The notes under the pieces were generated by a model that was not told the origin of the DNA, ran no database searches, and saw nothing but the letters and a program-made list of their open reading frames with translations. Both the position numbers and the translations under genes were made by a program. A stretch of DNA of 64,000 bases, from assembly GCF_029227915.1 (NCBI RefSeq), contig NC_079878.1, forward strand, positions 2,108,001 to 2,172,000, read 5' to 3'. The DNA is from Hydractinia symbiolongicarpus (Eukaryota; Cnidaria; Hydrozoa; Anthoathecata; Hydractiniidae). Shown here piece by piece: positions 36,582 to 46,695 of the stretch; positions within the stretch are counted from its first letter, which is position 1, and every line of letters starts with the position of its first letter.

Positions 36582-37133
36582 AATAACCTTCAGATTCAGA
36601 AAATCTAATCAGTAAGTACAAAGTGCGGACGAGCTAGAAGATAAACGTTTAGTTTCATACCAAAACATGTTTAACTGTACCAGGCTGAGTCATTTTAAGG
36701 GGGAGTGGCAGGGTGCTAGGCTACAAAGGCCCCCAAGAGTCACAAATTTAAGTGTACTGTTTAGATTATCTAAAAACAATGAAGTCAACTGATCTGTTTC
36801 TTTCAAATTACACTTAGTTGTGTAACAAAATAGAAAAAAAAAATCTTATCATGTATGCAATGTATTAGGCCAACCTTGTCCCCGGGGCATCTTGTATATT
36901 TTCTGACTTCGAGACGGCGATACGATGTTCGTCTGGCCGTCCCAATGTAAAAAAGTGACAACATGCGCTTGGAGCGAGGTTGGTATTAGGCGTAAACAAG
37001 AGACGTAAACCAAAAGCCTATTATAAGAGTGCATAAACATAATTGAGGCTGACGCAAAATTTTTTCATGTTCTTTAAAAAATGTATTATAAATATAGCTA
37101 GTAGAACTTTGCCTTCAGCGCAACACAAATGCT

Positions 37134-37138
37134 CCACT
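37134..37138. repeat. Polinton target-site duplication, left copy
   Basis: CCACT directly precedes AGAGATAGGG. The same CCACT follows the right end at 47743-47747. Confidence 0.8.
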
Positions 37139-37457
37139 AGAGATAGGGAAATGTATGTTCTAGCGCAGTTGCGTGCGCGCAATGCCGTGACATCACGGCA
37201 ACCCACAGGAACCCCCAGCAAGTCAAAAAACAATCCCCTAATAGTCATCAATCCAAGACCCATCCCATATTAATCATCAAAGACCTAATCCCTAATAGTC
37301 ACCACACCCATACTGACCCATATTGATGACGTCATGTCGAATAAGAGGTCCAATATTTTCTAGCGCAGTTCCCTAAAAATCAACGCACATCAAAGTAGAC
37401 AGCAAATGAGTAAAAAGGGACTTTCCCTTATATTCATCAAAAATCACGCATGTGCAG
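37139..37457 (+). repeat. Polinton left terminal inverted repeat
   Basis: Begins AGAGATAGGGAAATGTATGT and pairs with 47425-47742 in inverted order up to CGCATGTGCAG. Small differences show both ends have aged independently. Confidence 0.92.
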
Positions 37458-37571
37458 AGGGAATTTCCCTAAATAACCGCGTTAGATTTGATCGTTATGA
37501 AATCTTCCGACTTTGTAAAAAATTCTATATAATAAAGAGAGAATGGAATCAAAACTGTTAAACAATCACAT

Positions 37572-38470
37572 GATATTGCAAAAGGTCGTGGCCTTAAAAG
37601 GTATTATAGACTACGTAAAGCTGAATTAAGTGACTTATTGGACTTACCACAGAGGCCACCCAGAAGGGCCGGAAAACAAAAGCCGGTCAGGCCTGTAAAG
37701 ATACAGCTGTCGCTATGGATCATGTGGAAAAAAAGAAGATGAACCCGGAGGAGGCCAATGATGGGGAGTGCATTGAGGCAGAGAAGGTCTTTCATAGTAA
37801 TATGGCCTGGGTATTCCAGGGTAACAATGTAGACGACATGCTGGATGTGATGTTTGCCCGGGTGAAAACACATGTGGAAAATCCTGCGTTACCACAATAC
37901 TATACCTCGACATAAACTTTCACAAATTGAGACTAACAAGGGGTTCATCATATATACAAGCACCTAAAGGGATAGCCTCCAAGAAAACCATTATTAACCC
38001 AAAAAATGATGATGGGGAGTGTTTCAAATGGGCCATTATAGCATCACTGCATCATGAGGAGATTGAAAGGGATCCACAAAGAATTAGCAAGCTGAGACCC
38101 TACGTAGGTCTTTATAATTGGGATGGTATTGAGTACCCAACCGCTATCAAATCAATCTATAAATTTGAGGTCAATAACCCTGACATTGCGATAAACGTCC
38201 TTTATATAGATGGAAAGAGAATCAATATCCTACGTCAACCGGCGCATAACGGGCGTGGCAAGCAGATGAATCTACTGCTTATCACCAACGTTAAAAAGAG
38301 ACATTGCGTAACCATCAAAAGTCTCTCGCGGCTCCTGGGTATTGAGACCTCAAAAAATACTGCAAAATGCACTTTTGCCTAAACTGTCTACAGGCTTTTC
38401 CAACAATTGAATCGAGGGAAAATCATTATAGGTACTGTAAAGACCACTCTGCAGACAAGAGGGGCCATTA
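37572..38470 (+). pseudogene. Polinton DNA polymerase B, N-terminal part only
   Basis: Frames in order carry a SAP-like segment (GRGLKRYYRLRKAELSDLLD, 37581-37640), an acidic segment with ECIEAEKVFHSNMAWVFQGN (about 37767-37826), a block with LRLTRGSSYIQAPKG and NPKNDDGECFKWAIIASLHH (37930-38060), and a C2H2-like finger (CLNC...H...C...H) near 38366-38449. This order is that of the region before the exonuclease and palm domains in cnidarian Polinton polymerases. At least two frame changes and a small deletion near 37895 separate the blocks. Everything after the finger, including all catalytic motifs, is missing. The sequence then passes into an unrelated coiled-coil gene. Confidence 0.75.
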
Positions 38471-38931
38471 AATGGTTGGCCAGGGCAGGTGTCCAAAAAC
38501 TACAAGATGTAATTAAGGAGCAGCGTCAAGCCCTGGAAGATAGGGATGGTGCCCTTGCCTTACTAAATGATGAAATTGAGGACAGGGATAGCCAACTTAT
38601 GGTATTGGGGGATGAAATTGAGGAGCTAAAGCAACGTGCTGTGTCCCACTTTGAAGATCTCGGAAAGTAAAATAGCATGGTCATCATCCAGAAGAGTAGT
38701 GGCGATCCCTTCCAATACCTTGCCATTTGCGGTCAACAGGGGTATGTAGTACAGAAAATTCGGAATAAACTCGTTGATTAACACAAGGGCGAGATCGTGG
38801 TACTGGCCGAAACCCCCAATTCCATTGTTCACTATATTTGGCTCAGGGAACGGGGCTGTATTGAAGTAAACCCGGAGAGGGCTAGACATTTTAGGCTTGG
38901 TGAGAATTACATGCAAAAGTGGGTGGAGTAG
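38460..38931 (+). pseudogene. Coiled-coil protein with conserved C-terminal domain (Polinton)
   Basis: An open frame from about 38460 gives a heptad-rich coiled coil (KEQRQALEDRDGALALLNDE) and then RAVSHFEDLGK and a TAA at 38668-38670. The same frame continues as a conserved C-terminal domain (IIQKSSGDPFQYLAICGQQG and later RERGCIEVNPERARHFRLGE) with a second TAA at about 38779 and a final TAG at 38929-38931. The architecture resembles iridovirus and Polinton proteins that pair a coiled coil with a DUF3627-like C-terminal domain. Function unknown. Two in-frame stops make it a pseudogene. Its own N-terminus was probably lost in the deletion that joined it to the polymerase fragment. Confidence 0.6.
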
Positions 38932-38962
38932 CATCCCACCCCTAGATAAACCACAAAAAACA

Positions 38963-39958
38963 TTACCACTTTTTGATATATTGTGGAGGCACTTCAACGT
39001 CTTCAGGTATCAGCAACAACGAAACAAAGTTTCTTTCGGGACCGTCCTTTAGGTAGTATAAAACACGACTACCTGATACTATACGGTCCAATCTGTAGGT
39101 ATGTTTGCTCCAAAAAGCTTCCATTGCGCGTTTTTTAGAGTCACTATGCTTTTCTTCTGGTTACAAGAGGTACAAGTATAAATCATCTTCGGGTAGAGGA
39201 TGGTTTATACTTGTATCTCCTTCTCTTCAGGATATTGCTGACTTTTTGCAAGTGGGATATCTTTGAGCTTGATGGCCTTGTTAGGTTTCATCTCATTCAT
39301 GGCAGTCTTGGTATTATTAAGGCTTTTGACGATAGTATACAGGTGCTTGACCCAAGTGCTACTAGTCTCGTTAGAGACCAACTCCTGGGTATCTTGAGGC
39401 TTGAAGAGTCTCTCCGCAAGTACCTTGTTGTACGATTCCACGAAAGCCGTGAACGTATGGTGGTATTTCGTGGTATCCCTCTTGATTTCAACACCCTTAT
39501 CCTCCAATAATTTCGTTACTTGGGATTTGAACTCACTACCATTGTCATATTGGAAGGTTTTGGGGTATCGTAAAGGTCCCGCTTTATAAATATCTTTGAT
39601 CATATCCGCGACCTCGCTAGCTTTTTTCATTCTTAGAGCTAACGTCAATGCCTGTTAATATATATTTACACGTATTGCCATACAAGTGATCATGAGGCAT
39701 ATAGAGCAGGTCAAATTGATGCATTTCGTCGGGCGTTATAATGGTGAAATGCGGATAATCAATCCTTTTAGGACCTCGAATGTGCCGTAGCCACAAGAGT
39801 TGCCTGGATAGCCACTGAATTACCTTCTTTTTGGAGAGACTGCTCTCCTTCGTAAGTAATTTGATAGCCTTGCGGCCGATCCACAAATGCTTCGGAGTGT
39901 AGAAGATATTACTTAGTCTTCCCATCTCTTCTTCGGTAACAACGTGCGTTTTTGACAT
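38963..39958 (-). pseudogene. Polinton retroviral-type integrase (DD35E), broken
   Basis: Starts MSKTHVVTEEEMGRL at 39958. The N-terminal part has PKHLWIGRKAIKLLTKESSL. The catalytic triad is visible: Asp in QFDLLYM (39710-39712), Asp in YDNGSEF (39544-39546) and Glu in VESYN (39436-39438), with 35 residues between the last two. The C-terminal SH3/chromo-like tail (HTYRLDRIVSGSRVLYYLKD) lies in a third frame and ends KKW at 38963. Frame changes near 39630 and 39205 and a stop near 39168 inactivate it. The total, about 330 codons, is normal for the family. It would insert the element and create the 5-bp target duplication. Confidence 0.88.
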
Positions 39959-39985
39959 TCTTCTTTATTAAAAAAACGCACGTTG

Positions 39986-40392
39986 TTACAAATACTTGTA
40001 GGAAATGAACCCCAGTATAGACAATGAGTCAAGGACGAACGTTAACTCACCATCCTGCTGTTGCTTCGAGGGGGTGTAGAAATCTTTCAATTGCGGAGCT
40101 TTTTTGTCCGAGTTGATGTAATACTGATATATAGAGTCATCAAGCTCCCTCAAACTTTTTCCCGCCTTAAGTTGCTTCTCTCGTTTCTCGTTGAACCTAA
40201 TTTTTTTCTAATTTTTTTTTGTCAATCCCATATCCACTCCGCCTGAGCTTCATTTAGTCGTTCTATCGCACGGTCATGTCTTTTCCTCTCCGCCTTGCCG
40301 TGCCCCAAGAGCTTTGAAAATAGAAAGTTAGTCCCACTGAACGCCAGTGCGTTGATTCCCGCGCCTGCCCCGATCACGGCTATAGTTGCCAT
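39986..40392 (-). pseudogene. Small conserved Polinton protein with N-terminal hydrophobic segment
   Basis: Starts MATIAVIGAGAGINALAFSG at 40392, followed by GTNFLFSKLLGHGKAERKRH. A TGA at about 40218 ends that frame. A second frame resumes about 25 bp later with a charged region (KREKQLKAGKSLRELDDSIY), the motif KDFYTPSKQQQDGELTF, and a hydrophobic end FISYKYL and stop. The layout, with a hydrophobic N-terminus, basic/coiled middle and hydrophobic C-terminus, recurs in cnidarian Polintons as I remember them. It could be a minor virion membrane protein. It lies between the integrase and the capsid-like gene on the same strand. Confidence 0.65.
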
Positions 40393-40396
40393 TTAT

Positions 40397-41658
40397 TTAA
40401 TACTCAACACAATCGAGCTTACCATCCAAAATATTAATTTGCGCGTCTTGGAGGAGGTATACATAACACCCAAAATCACCGGCCCCATCAGCTTTCTTTG
40501 TAATGTGCTGGGTAATGGCATTACTCAGACGTTGTAGGGGTCTTCCGCTACCATGCAAAATATTGTCAGGAGATTCCATGAAGTCGATGAACAACGCGTA
40601 CCGTTCGTTAATAAATTGGCCAATCGTGACGTGGTTACCAAAGAGGTTCACGACTTGTTTTAAATGATCTTTGGGAAGCATGGCATGGCTATACAATTCG
40701 TTGGGCTCCCCCTCGACAGTGACGCTAATCTTTTCGATTTTGGGGTTATAAAACGTTTCGTTAACACTGGCATAGAGCTTCACTTTTCCAGGGTCTATGA
40801 GCAATAGCAGGACACCTTTGAATGATTTTGATGGAGAGTTGATCTGGAGGTTGTAACTGGTATCTGCCTTCTTCATGGTGACCCCCTTTATTCTCAGGAT
40901 GCGTTCATAGGGCAGGGCGAGTCTTGGATATCTCGACATCATAGCACCCGCCAGGCCTTCATGGGTAATCTTGTCAAATTCTAACCTAATATTGGTGATG
41001 TTGTTTGATCTTGCTTGGCTGCTGTAGACCCCGAGGCCGCTGTCCCTCCATCTTTAATAACGTCAGCGTAAGGTGCGAAATTTACGATGAATTGTAATCC
41101 GTCATAGAGTCCTGCTGGATAGAACGGAAGTTCACTAGTCAATTCAAACATTTGGCCTAGGGGCATGCAAAAAGTGTTCCTATAGGCTGCCACGATTGCT
41201 TGTTCTTCATCGGCCCCCACATGGAAGCTAGCACTTACCTGTAACGCCCTAATGGTTCCGTCGTTGGGATTAATACCATGCGAGATGAGATTATTGTGCC
41301 GGTCAAATTTGGGTAGCCAGAGATCCCGATAGACGACGAGGATATTGTAGTCGCTTATGTTCTGCACCTTTTCACCATTTAGAGTAACACGTAGGTTTTT
41401 CACCCGACTTTTCCCTATGTTCGACACGATGGTTCTTGTTGTATTGGTCCCCGTCAGCGTCAGGTCAAATAGGAGCTTAAGACTAACCGGAAAGATGACA
41501 TCATTTTGGGGCATGTTGGGTATATCAATATAGAGGTCTTCATTCTGATTAATGCTTGATGAAGTGTGTGAGATTTGAACCCGTTGACGGCGTCCTTTCA
41601 TACCCAGAATTTGCTTGGTCTCCGTATATGAATCTAGTATGTTTTCAAACACATTCAT
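40397..41658 (-). pseudogene. Putative major capsid-like protein (Polinton)
   Basis: The first frame, chosen from the Met at 41658 (MNVFENILDSYTETKQILGM), runs to 40981 and is beta-rich (PVSLKLLFDLTLTG, LRVTLNGEKV, LYDGLQFIVNFAPYAD). A frame change near 40985-41000 leads into a second frame (RLEFDKITHEGLAGAMMSRY to LDGKLDCVEY) ending at 40397. The combined length is about 420 residues. A large beta-rich protein in mid-element fits the double jelly-roll capsid position, and the C-terminal HGSGRPLQ block is conserved in related cnidarian proteins I know. Capsid identity is inference from size, composition and context. An upstream Met at 41703 would overlap the divergent gene at 41691, so 41658 is preferred. 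Confidence 0.6.
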
Positions 41659-41690
41659 ATTTATTATAGGAGGAAAAATGTTGTAAATAA

Positions 41691-42988
41691 ATGGATAATC
41701 CAATATTCACACCGGAGGAGGATATTGGTAAGCATGATGATAAGGGTGACAAAGAGGATACCCAGCAATCAACGCAACTCCCCGGAACATCCAGGACCTC
41801 AACGCCAGGACAGCAGCAACAACAACAGGGAGGTTTACGTGATAGAATGACAAAATCTATACTACAGAAAGAGGTAAGTGATTTCTATATACATATTAAT
41901 AATAATTGGAATCTGGGACCTCTGGATGAAACCCAGGTAGATATAAACGTGACCAATGGAGCTTCGAGTTTGAGGATGAGCAGCTCTTTTTCAAAAATAT
42001 AAGGCTTACCAAGGGGAATGGGACCGGCTTCCTGGCATTAAGTACATTAAAATATAATGGTCTTCCTGCTCAATATACTCGAGATATGGGCTTTACCGAC
42101 TATCGCTCTACACCCAATAAGATGGAGGTAGTCCGGAAACTTGCGTTGGAAGTTAGTACTATTGTTAATGAGGGCGAGGAGGATCCGGGTGAGATAATTC
42201 AAATGAAAACGATCAATAATATCAGGACAATTATGCATGATGTTGAGACCCTTACGGAAAAAACGCCATTCTCGATGCGGGAACCCTTACGGAGGATACT
42301 TCATTCTCAGGCAAATTCACCGAATGTGAATTAACAGGATTCGATCTTGAACTGCAAACCTACCAGGGGAATATTAAAAGTTTGGAAAACAAAATAGCTT
42401 CATATAATGTAAGCATTAGAAATTCGGAGGATAGTATCAAAAGGGTAAGTAATCAGGTAGATGCCGATGGTGAGATCCACAAAGGCGCAAAGGAAGCCAT
42501 TGAAAAGCTTGAGAGGGGTATTAAAAAGATAAATGATGAAAGGGATGCTTTACAGGAGAAAGTTAAAGAGCCAATTGAGACATATTAAGGACACGCTGTT
42601 GAAGATCTCCGGGGATGATACAACTCTGCTTGAAAAATTCAAGATACTCTTCAAGGAGCAAGGCCTTACCATTGCAAGTGTGGTCTCTGCCGTAGGTCTA
42701 CTAATTTCCACCATCGTACTCTCTGTTACAGGGGGAAGCGCCGGTGGTGCTGTAGGAGAAAGTGCCGCAGCGGGTGGTGAAAACGGGTTCGTACAAAAGC
42801 AACTTGAAAGGCTCGGGAACCTCCTGAAATATCTGGCAGGTAAAGCAGGTGCCGCATTGCCTGGAGTTATCGGTACGGTGGTCTCGTTCCTTCTGAGGGT
42901 AGTCTCAACCATCGTTACATATGCGGCTAAGCATCTGTATATGGCAGCCGCTGTCGCTGTTGGGTTTGTCGTGCTATATGTTAAATAA
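41691..42988 (+). pseudogene. Coiled-coil protein with hydrophobic glycine-rich C-terminus (Polinton)
   Basis: Starts MDNPIFTPEEDIGKHDDKGD at 41691, with a low-complexity Q-rich linker. Four open segments in different frames follow (41691-42002, about 41958-42334, about 42290-42588 and about 42560-42988), so at least three frameshifts. The third is coiled coil (KIASYNVSIRNSEDSIKRVS). The last has two hydrophobic stretches around TIASVVSAVGLLISTIVLSV and PGVIGTVVSFLLRVVSTIV, with a Gly/Ala-rich linker. The family is widespread in cnidarian genomes beside Polinton genes; function is not established. The membrane-active end suggests a virion or envelope-interacting role (inference). Transcribed divergently from the capsid-like gene with only 32 bp between starts. 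Confidence 0.7.
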
Positions 42989-42991
42989 GAT

Positions 42992-43270
42992 CTATTTTTT
43001 CAACCAAATATAGGCTAAAATGAGACCGACCCCTATGGTGATTAATGAGGCCTTGGTATCCTCGTGTTGATTTTGTGGAGGTTGTTCAGGTATGCGGGAC
43101 GACGATGTGGGCCTTGGAGGTATGGATGATATAGCCTGTACGGTATAATCTGGGGTATGTATAGGAGGTGTAATAGGTGTTGTATGCTTTAGAGGTATGG
43201 GTGGTATGGCATGAGGCATGGCATGCTGCACAATAGGCTTGCTATTCAGGTCAAGTCGTATACCGATCAT
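42992..43270 (-). CDS. Proline-rich, C-terminally membrane-anchored small protein (Polinton)
   Basis: 92 residues in one intact frame starting MIGIRLDLNSKPIVQHAMPH. A long Pro/Thr/His-rich linker (about 20-75) ends in a single hydrophobic helix (LITIGVGLILAYIWLKK) at the very C-terminus. It is tail-anchored in layout. Its start lies 20 bp inside the end of the upstream gene (43251-44081), the tight packing expected of a virus-like element. It is one of the few genes here with no break. Function unknown. Confidence 0.65.
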   Translation of the reverse strand: MIGIRLDLNSKPIVQHAMPHAIPPIPLKHTTPITPPIHTPDYTVQAISSIPPRPTSSSRIPEQPPQNQHEDTKASLITIGVGLILAYIWLKK

Positions 43271-44081
43271 TGCATTTGCGGGTGCGATTATACCCGATAA
43301 TTTTGCCTATACGCAAGTTCATATTGGAGGGTAGCATGTACACGTGATACATGACGTCAAAGTTCACCGTAGTTCTAGCATATTGCAATACCTTCTGGAA
43401 TTCGGTGATTTCATGGCTTTCATTCTCTTAACGTTCTACCATAGCCTCAAATGTTTGCAATAGGATTTGCCTTGCTGTATAATTATCGGCAGCAGTCCCT
43501 AGAAGGGACGTCTTGGCCCCTTTTTGTGATCCCAGTAACAAGACCACGTAAACCCTGATACTCTCACTCAGCTTGGTCATACCCTCTAATGTTAGACCTT
43601 GGCTTGTCGGCATGATAAATTTGGTCCAATCACCGTCAACTTGAGGCCACCATCTACCATCTGTCAACGACGACATGACAGCCTTGAATTTATACAGGGC
43701 TTTAGCATCTGCACCGTGCTCGCGGCATTCCTGTGCATATCCAGAGCTCGTAAAGCATGGGGACCTTCATCCTTGCCAGAATACGACGCAAATGATAATA
43801 GACATGGAATTTGAAGATGGAGTTGATAAGGGGTACAGAACCCGTCATGTGTTTGCTACAGATGCCTAGGGCTGTGGTTGCACAATGGGTAGTGAAATTA
43901 ACCTGGATATTCCAATAGTCCAACGCTTGCCCTTTCCAATTCACATTAACGGGGTCATCAAGATAAAATTGTTGGGACCTTTATAGCGTTCTTCGTGAAT
44001 TCGGGGAATACCACAGAAATATGCGAGTCTGTACTCACATACAGATCCTGATGCTCCAAATTGGTTACGCCAAGTGGCCAT
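43251..44081 (-). pseudogene. Conserved Polinton structural-like protein, about 275 residues, frameshifted
   Basis: Blocks in order on the minus strand: MATWRNQF start (44081), VVFPEFTK, FYLDDPVNVNWKGQALDYWN and FHVYYHLRRILARMKVPML (to about 43760), then YAQECREHGADAKALYKFKA, DGDWTKFIMPTSQGLTLEGM and SESIRVYVVLLLGSQKGAKT, and finally VNFDVMYHVYMLPSNMNLRI and a stop at 43251. At least four frame changes separate them. The same block order is known to me from uncharacterised cnidarian proteins. The Trp/Tyr-rich beta-like composition suggests a virion component, but this is inference. It overlaps the next gene's start. Confidence 0.6.
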
Positions 44082-44152
44082 TCTCTCCTGTTACTTTTAT
44101 ACTTTGCCGAGTGATTGTATTGGTATATGTTTATTTCTTAAAACAAAAAGAT

Positions 44153-44809
44153 ATGAAACAACTCTATATAACCGACATAGATAAACCTACCATATTTGAA
44201 GACTACCTTGGACAGGATACTCGTATTGCTCTGAAATTCATCAGCATTAGACCCAGATGGCTGAATTTATACAGCAACAACGACAATACGATCAGGAAAG
44301 TGGGACTTGATCAGAGGGTGACTCGCATCTCTATTGTGAATGGTTTGTACAAAATCGAGGATATCGCGGCTATTGTCAACAGCCAGGCAGAAGATAAAAT
44401 CAAACTGTTTGTTTTGAAAAATGGGTACTGTAGGCTCCGTGTCAACGAGGGGTACTCGGAGGTGATTCATCGACCATTACAGGGGCTCCTAGGCCTATCC
44501 TACGACCCAAGTAATAAGTATTATATGAAGGGCATCTTATACAAGATCGATACATAGAGGAAATTTAGACTTGTTTGCCCCTAACTTGATGAGGACAATC
44601 GCCTGCTTGATGGTAAAAAATCCAAGGTTCTGGCCTTGCTTCCTACCAAGGAGTTAAACGCCTGGGGAGATATGCTAACCTGTACCTTTCACACTCCTCT
44701 TTACCTTCCACTGAAGGGGTACACTGACCGTCTGGATTTCATGCTAACGGACGTCTATCATCATGAGAAGAACGTCACGTTTTTGACATCACAATATGCA
44801 TTCTCATAG
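44153..44809 (+). pseudogene. Beta-rich Polinton protein, possible minor capsid
   Basis: Start taken at the Met in MKQLYITDIDKPTIFEDYLG (44153); the open frame upstream of it is not conserved-looking. The N-terminal half (RIALKFISIRPRWLNLYSNN, LYKIEDIAAIVN, RPLQGLLGLSYDPSNKYYMK) ends at a stop at 44557. Other frames carry NLDLFAPN and then LLDGKKSKVLALLPTKELNA and LDFMLTDVYHHEK to a stop at 44809. About 218 codons in all. Proteins with this YITDIDKPTIF start accompany Polinton genes in cnidarians and arthropods. A penton-like role is only a guess. Confidence 0.6.
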
Positions 44810-44816
44810 AATAAAG

Positions 44817-45457
44817 ATGAGCGATATCAGCAAACTTTATCCGAGTTTGCCGAGTGCACCCGCACAGGGCTCTAATAAAGGATGAGGGACAGGTTTTTAG
44901 GCTCAAGAAGATAGAGGATATTGAACAATATCTCCGGGATGAAATAAAGGAGAGGAATAGATTGGCGAAAAAATTCATAATGCACAACACGTGGGTCAGG
45001 ATGTGCGACCATAGTCTGCTTGGCGTAAGCGTGATTACGTCAGGGCTGGGAATAGGAGCCATGACCTGAGGTTTGGGAGTACCCCTAGCTTGTGCCATGG
45101 GGCGACTCGCGATTGCCGCCGGAATAAGCCAAGTCGGTCTTCGAAACGGTTCAAAACGTCTGCGTGTTAAGTCCAGAAAACATGAGGGTATAAGGCTACT
45201 CGCAGAGGCAAAACTAAACTCGATTGTAGATCTGATCAGCAAGGCAATGGAAAATAGTATAATCAGCGACCATGAGTGTAATCTGATATATGCTGTTGAA
45301 GGAGCAAATGCGTCAGAGGTTTAACAGAATCGTGAATGCTATCAACGAACAGGAGAGAGCCCAGTTTGTTACCAAGGTAGGGAGGAGGGGAAAGACGAAA
45401 TTTAAAAAAAACTTCAATCTGTGCAATATGCAAGCACTATGTAGAGTCCCCACCTGA
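44817..45457 (+). pseudogene. Polinton protein with coiled coil and paired hydrophobic segments
   Basis: Starts MSDISKLYPSLPSAP at 44817, eight bases after the previous stop. A frame change near 44870 leads to VFRLKKIEDIEQYLRDEIKE and KERNRLAKKFIMHN. Then two weakly hydrophobic segments flank an in-frame TGA at 45067-45069 (SLLGVSVITSGLGIGAM and VPLACAMGRLAIAAGI), followed by RLLAEAKLNSIVDLISKAME. A further shift near 45310 reaches the end at 45457. About 210 codons. The order of a short proline-rich start, coiled coil, hairpin-like hydrophobic pair and helical tail is conserved in related cnidarian sequences as I recall them. Function unknown. Confidence 0.6.
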
Positions 45458-45459
45458 AT

Positions 45460-45624
45460 ATAGGCCTTAATTTTAGGAGAAATAGAGGGTATAACAACCG
45501 TAGTCACCAACTACAGTTGCTCAGATAACAGTTGTACCCGGCGGTTACAGACGGTCGGGTATATATTTTATATGTCATACGGAGCCTATGAAATAATATG
45601 TTTTTTCTAGTCCTCGCTTAGCAA
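45460..45624. other. Intergenic gap inside the Polinton
   Basis: No coding frame supported. A short spacer separates the convergent ends of the plus- and minus-strand genes. Confidence 0.4.
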
Positions 45625-46101
45625 TCATTCCTTTTTAAAATCCTCGTACCGGCATTCCGTGATGTGTGTCTGGGGGTAGTAGTTTCTACCTTGTACGTAT
45701 ACGGACGAAAGGGCCAGAATAGCACCGGCTTGGCAGGGTTCATCATACGGTACCGGCATACCGTAGAATTTAGTGGCAATTGTATCCTTGTAATATCGGA
45801 GCTTAGCATTCACGTAACGGTCCGTTTTTACAGGCTCCGTTGTCAACTGCTCGGAAATCAACTCTTCGACCTTTGACCAGATTTGACGATATTTAGCAAC
45901 CAAAACTGGATACTCCTCGAAATCTAGACTCATTGCCGGTGACGCATTAGCGTTATGCCTAGTCAGCCTATTCGGGGACCAGATTTTCGGTGTCTTTACC
46001 CTCAAGGCCACCACAAGTCCTGTGTATGGTACCTTGCCACATATCGTTTGTACATTTGTCATACGCATCGAGTACCCTTTCACAGCCATTGCATTGTTCA
46101 T
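45625..46101 (-). CDS. Conserved Polinton protein, 158 residues, possible ssDNA-binding fold
   Basis: Intact frame from MNNAMAVKGYSMRMTNVQTI. Beta-like segments (KVPYTGLVVALRVKTPKIWS) precede a helical middle (YPVLVAKYRQIWSKVEELIS) and a Tyr-rich end (QAGAILALSSVYVQGRNYYP, ITECRYEDFKKE). The mix of aromatic and basic residues in short strands would suit a single-strand DNA-binding OB fold, but no diagnostic motif proves it. Its ATG overlaps the stop of the small upstream gene (ATGA at 46098-46101). No break is visible, unlike most neighbours. Confidence 0.6.
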   Translation of the reverse strand: MNNAMAVKGYSMRMTNVQTICGKVPYTGLVVALRVKTPKIWSPNRLTRHNANASPAMSLDFEEYPVLVAKYRQIWSKVEELISEQLTTEPVKTDRYVNAKLRYYKDTIATKFYGMPVPYDEPCQAGAILALSSVYVQGRNYYPQTHITECRYEDFKKE

Positions 46102-46236
46102 TCATTTATTAGGACATCAAGACGTGCCTCCGGATCCTTAATTCTCCGTTCATTAGACCCCTCCTTCTCCTCCACATGCTATGGTTACAAGTGGTGAGGA
46201 TAGACCGATGGCGGTAAGGAAGGTCATAAAAATCAT
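46098..46236 (-). pseudogene. Very small membrane protein gene (Polinton)
   Basis: Starts MIFMTFLTAIGLSSPLVTIA at 46236, a hydrophobic segment ending CGGEGGV and a stop. In another frame RRIKDPEARLDVLINE runs to a TGA at 46098-46100 that overlaps the next gene's ATG. One frameshift is likely. Total about 46 codons. The 4-bp overlap supports it being a real former gene. Confidence 0.45.
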
Positions 46237-46280
46237 ACTTTTCAAGCTATATTAACAGTTGATGCACATTTCATTATAAG

Positions 46281-46560
46281 TTACACATATTTCAGTACAT
46301 TGGGATTCCTCTCAACGGCTTTGTTGCACATTTCCTGCGTCTTTAAATGGCCCGGTACATATTCGATTAGCCATAAATTCCTTTCAACGGCCTCATTACA
46401 CCTTTCCTGCGTTTTGAACCTATCCGGTATATGTATGATTTGCCAGTGATCTTTTTCAACAATTTTGTTACACATGTCTCGCGTCTTGAGGTGATCCGGT
46501 ACATACTTCAGCAGCCATGGCTTCTTATCAAAGCCTTATTGCACATATCTTGCGTCTTGA
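46281..46560 (-). pseudogene. Second, shorter array of 24-residue KTQxMCN repeats
   Basis: About four units: FKTQDMCNKA near 46555, LKTRDMCNKIVEKDHW, FKTQERCNEAVERNLW and LKTQEMCNKAVERNPN. A one-base change near 46530 breaks the frame. It follows the larger array on the same strand and is probably a separate paralogue or a remnant duplicated from it. A hairpin (ATCTTGCA and TGCAAGAT arms, about 46585-46610) lies between the two arrays. Confidence 0.6.
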
Positions 46561-46695
46561 AACTTATCTTTATTATAGTAGTATTTATCTTGCAGCAAAT
46601 GTTGCAAGATAACGTTTTCAGGCCAACCCCCACAGTTGTTCAATATCTGCCCTTTCATCCTCCGAAAAGCAGCAATCCATAACCCTATCTGGATG

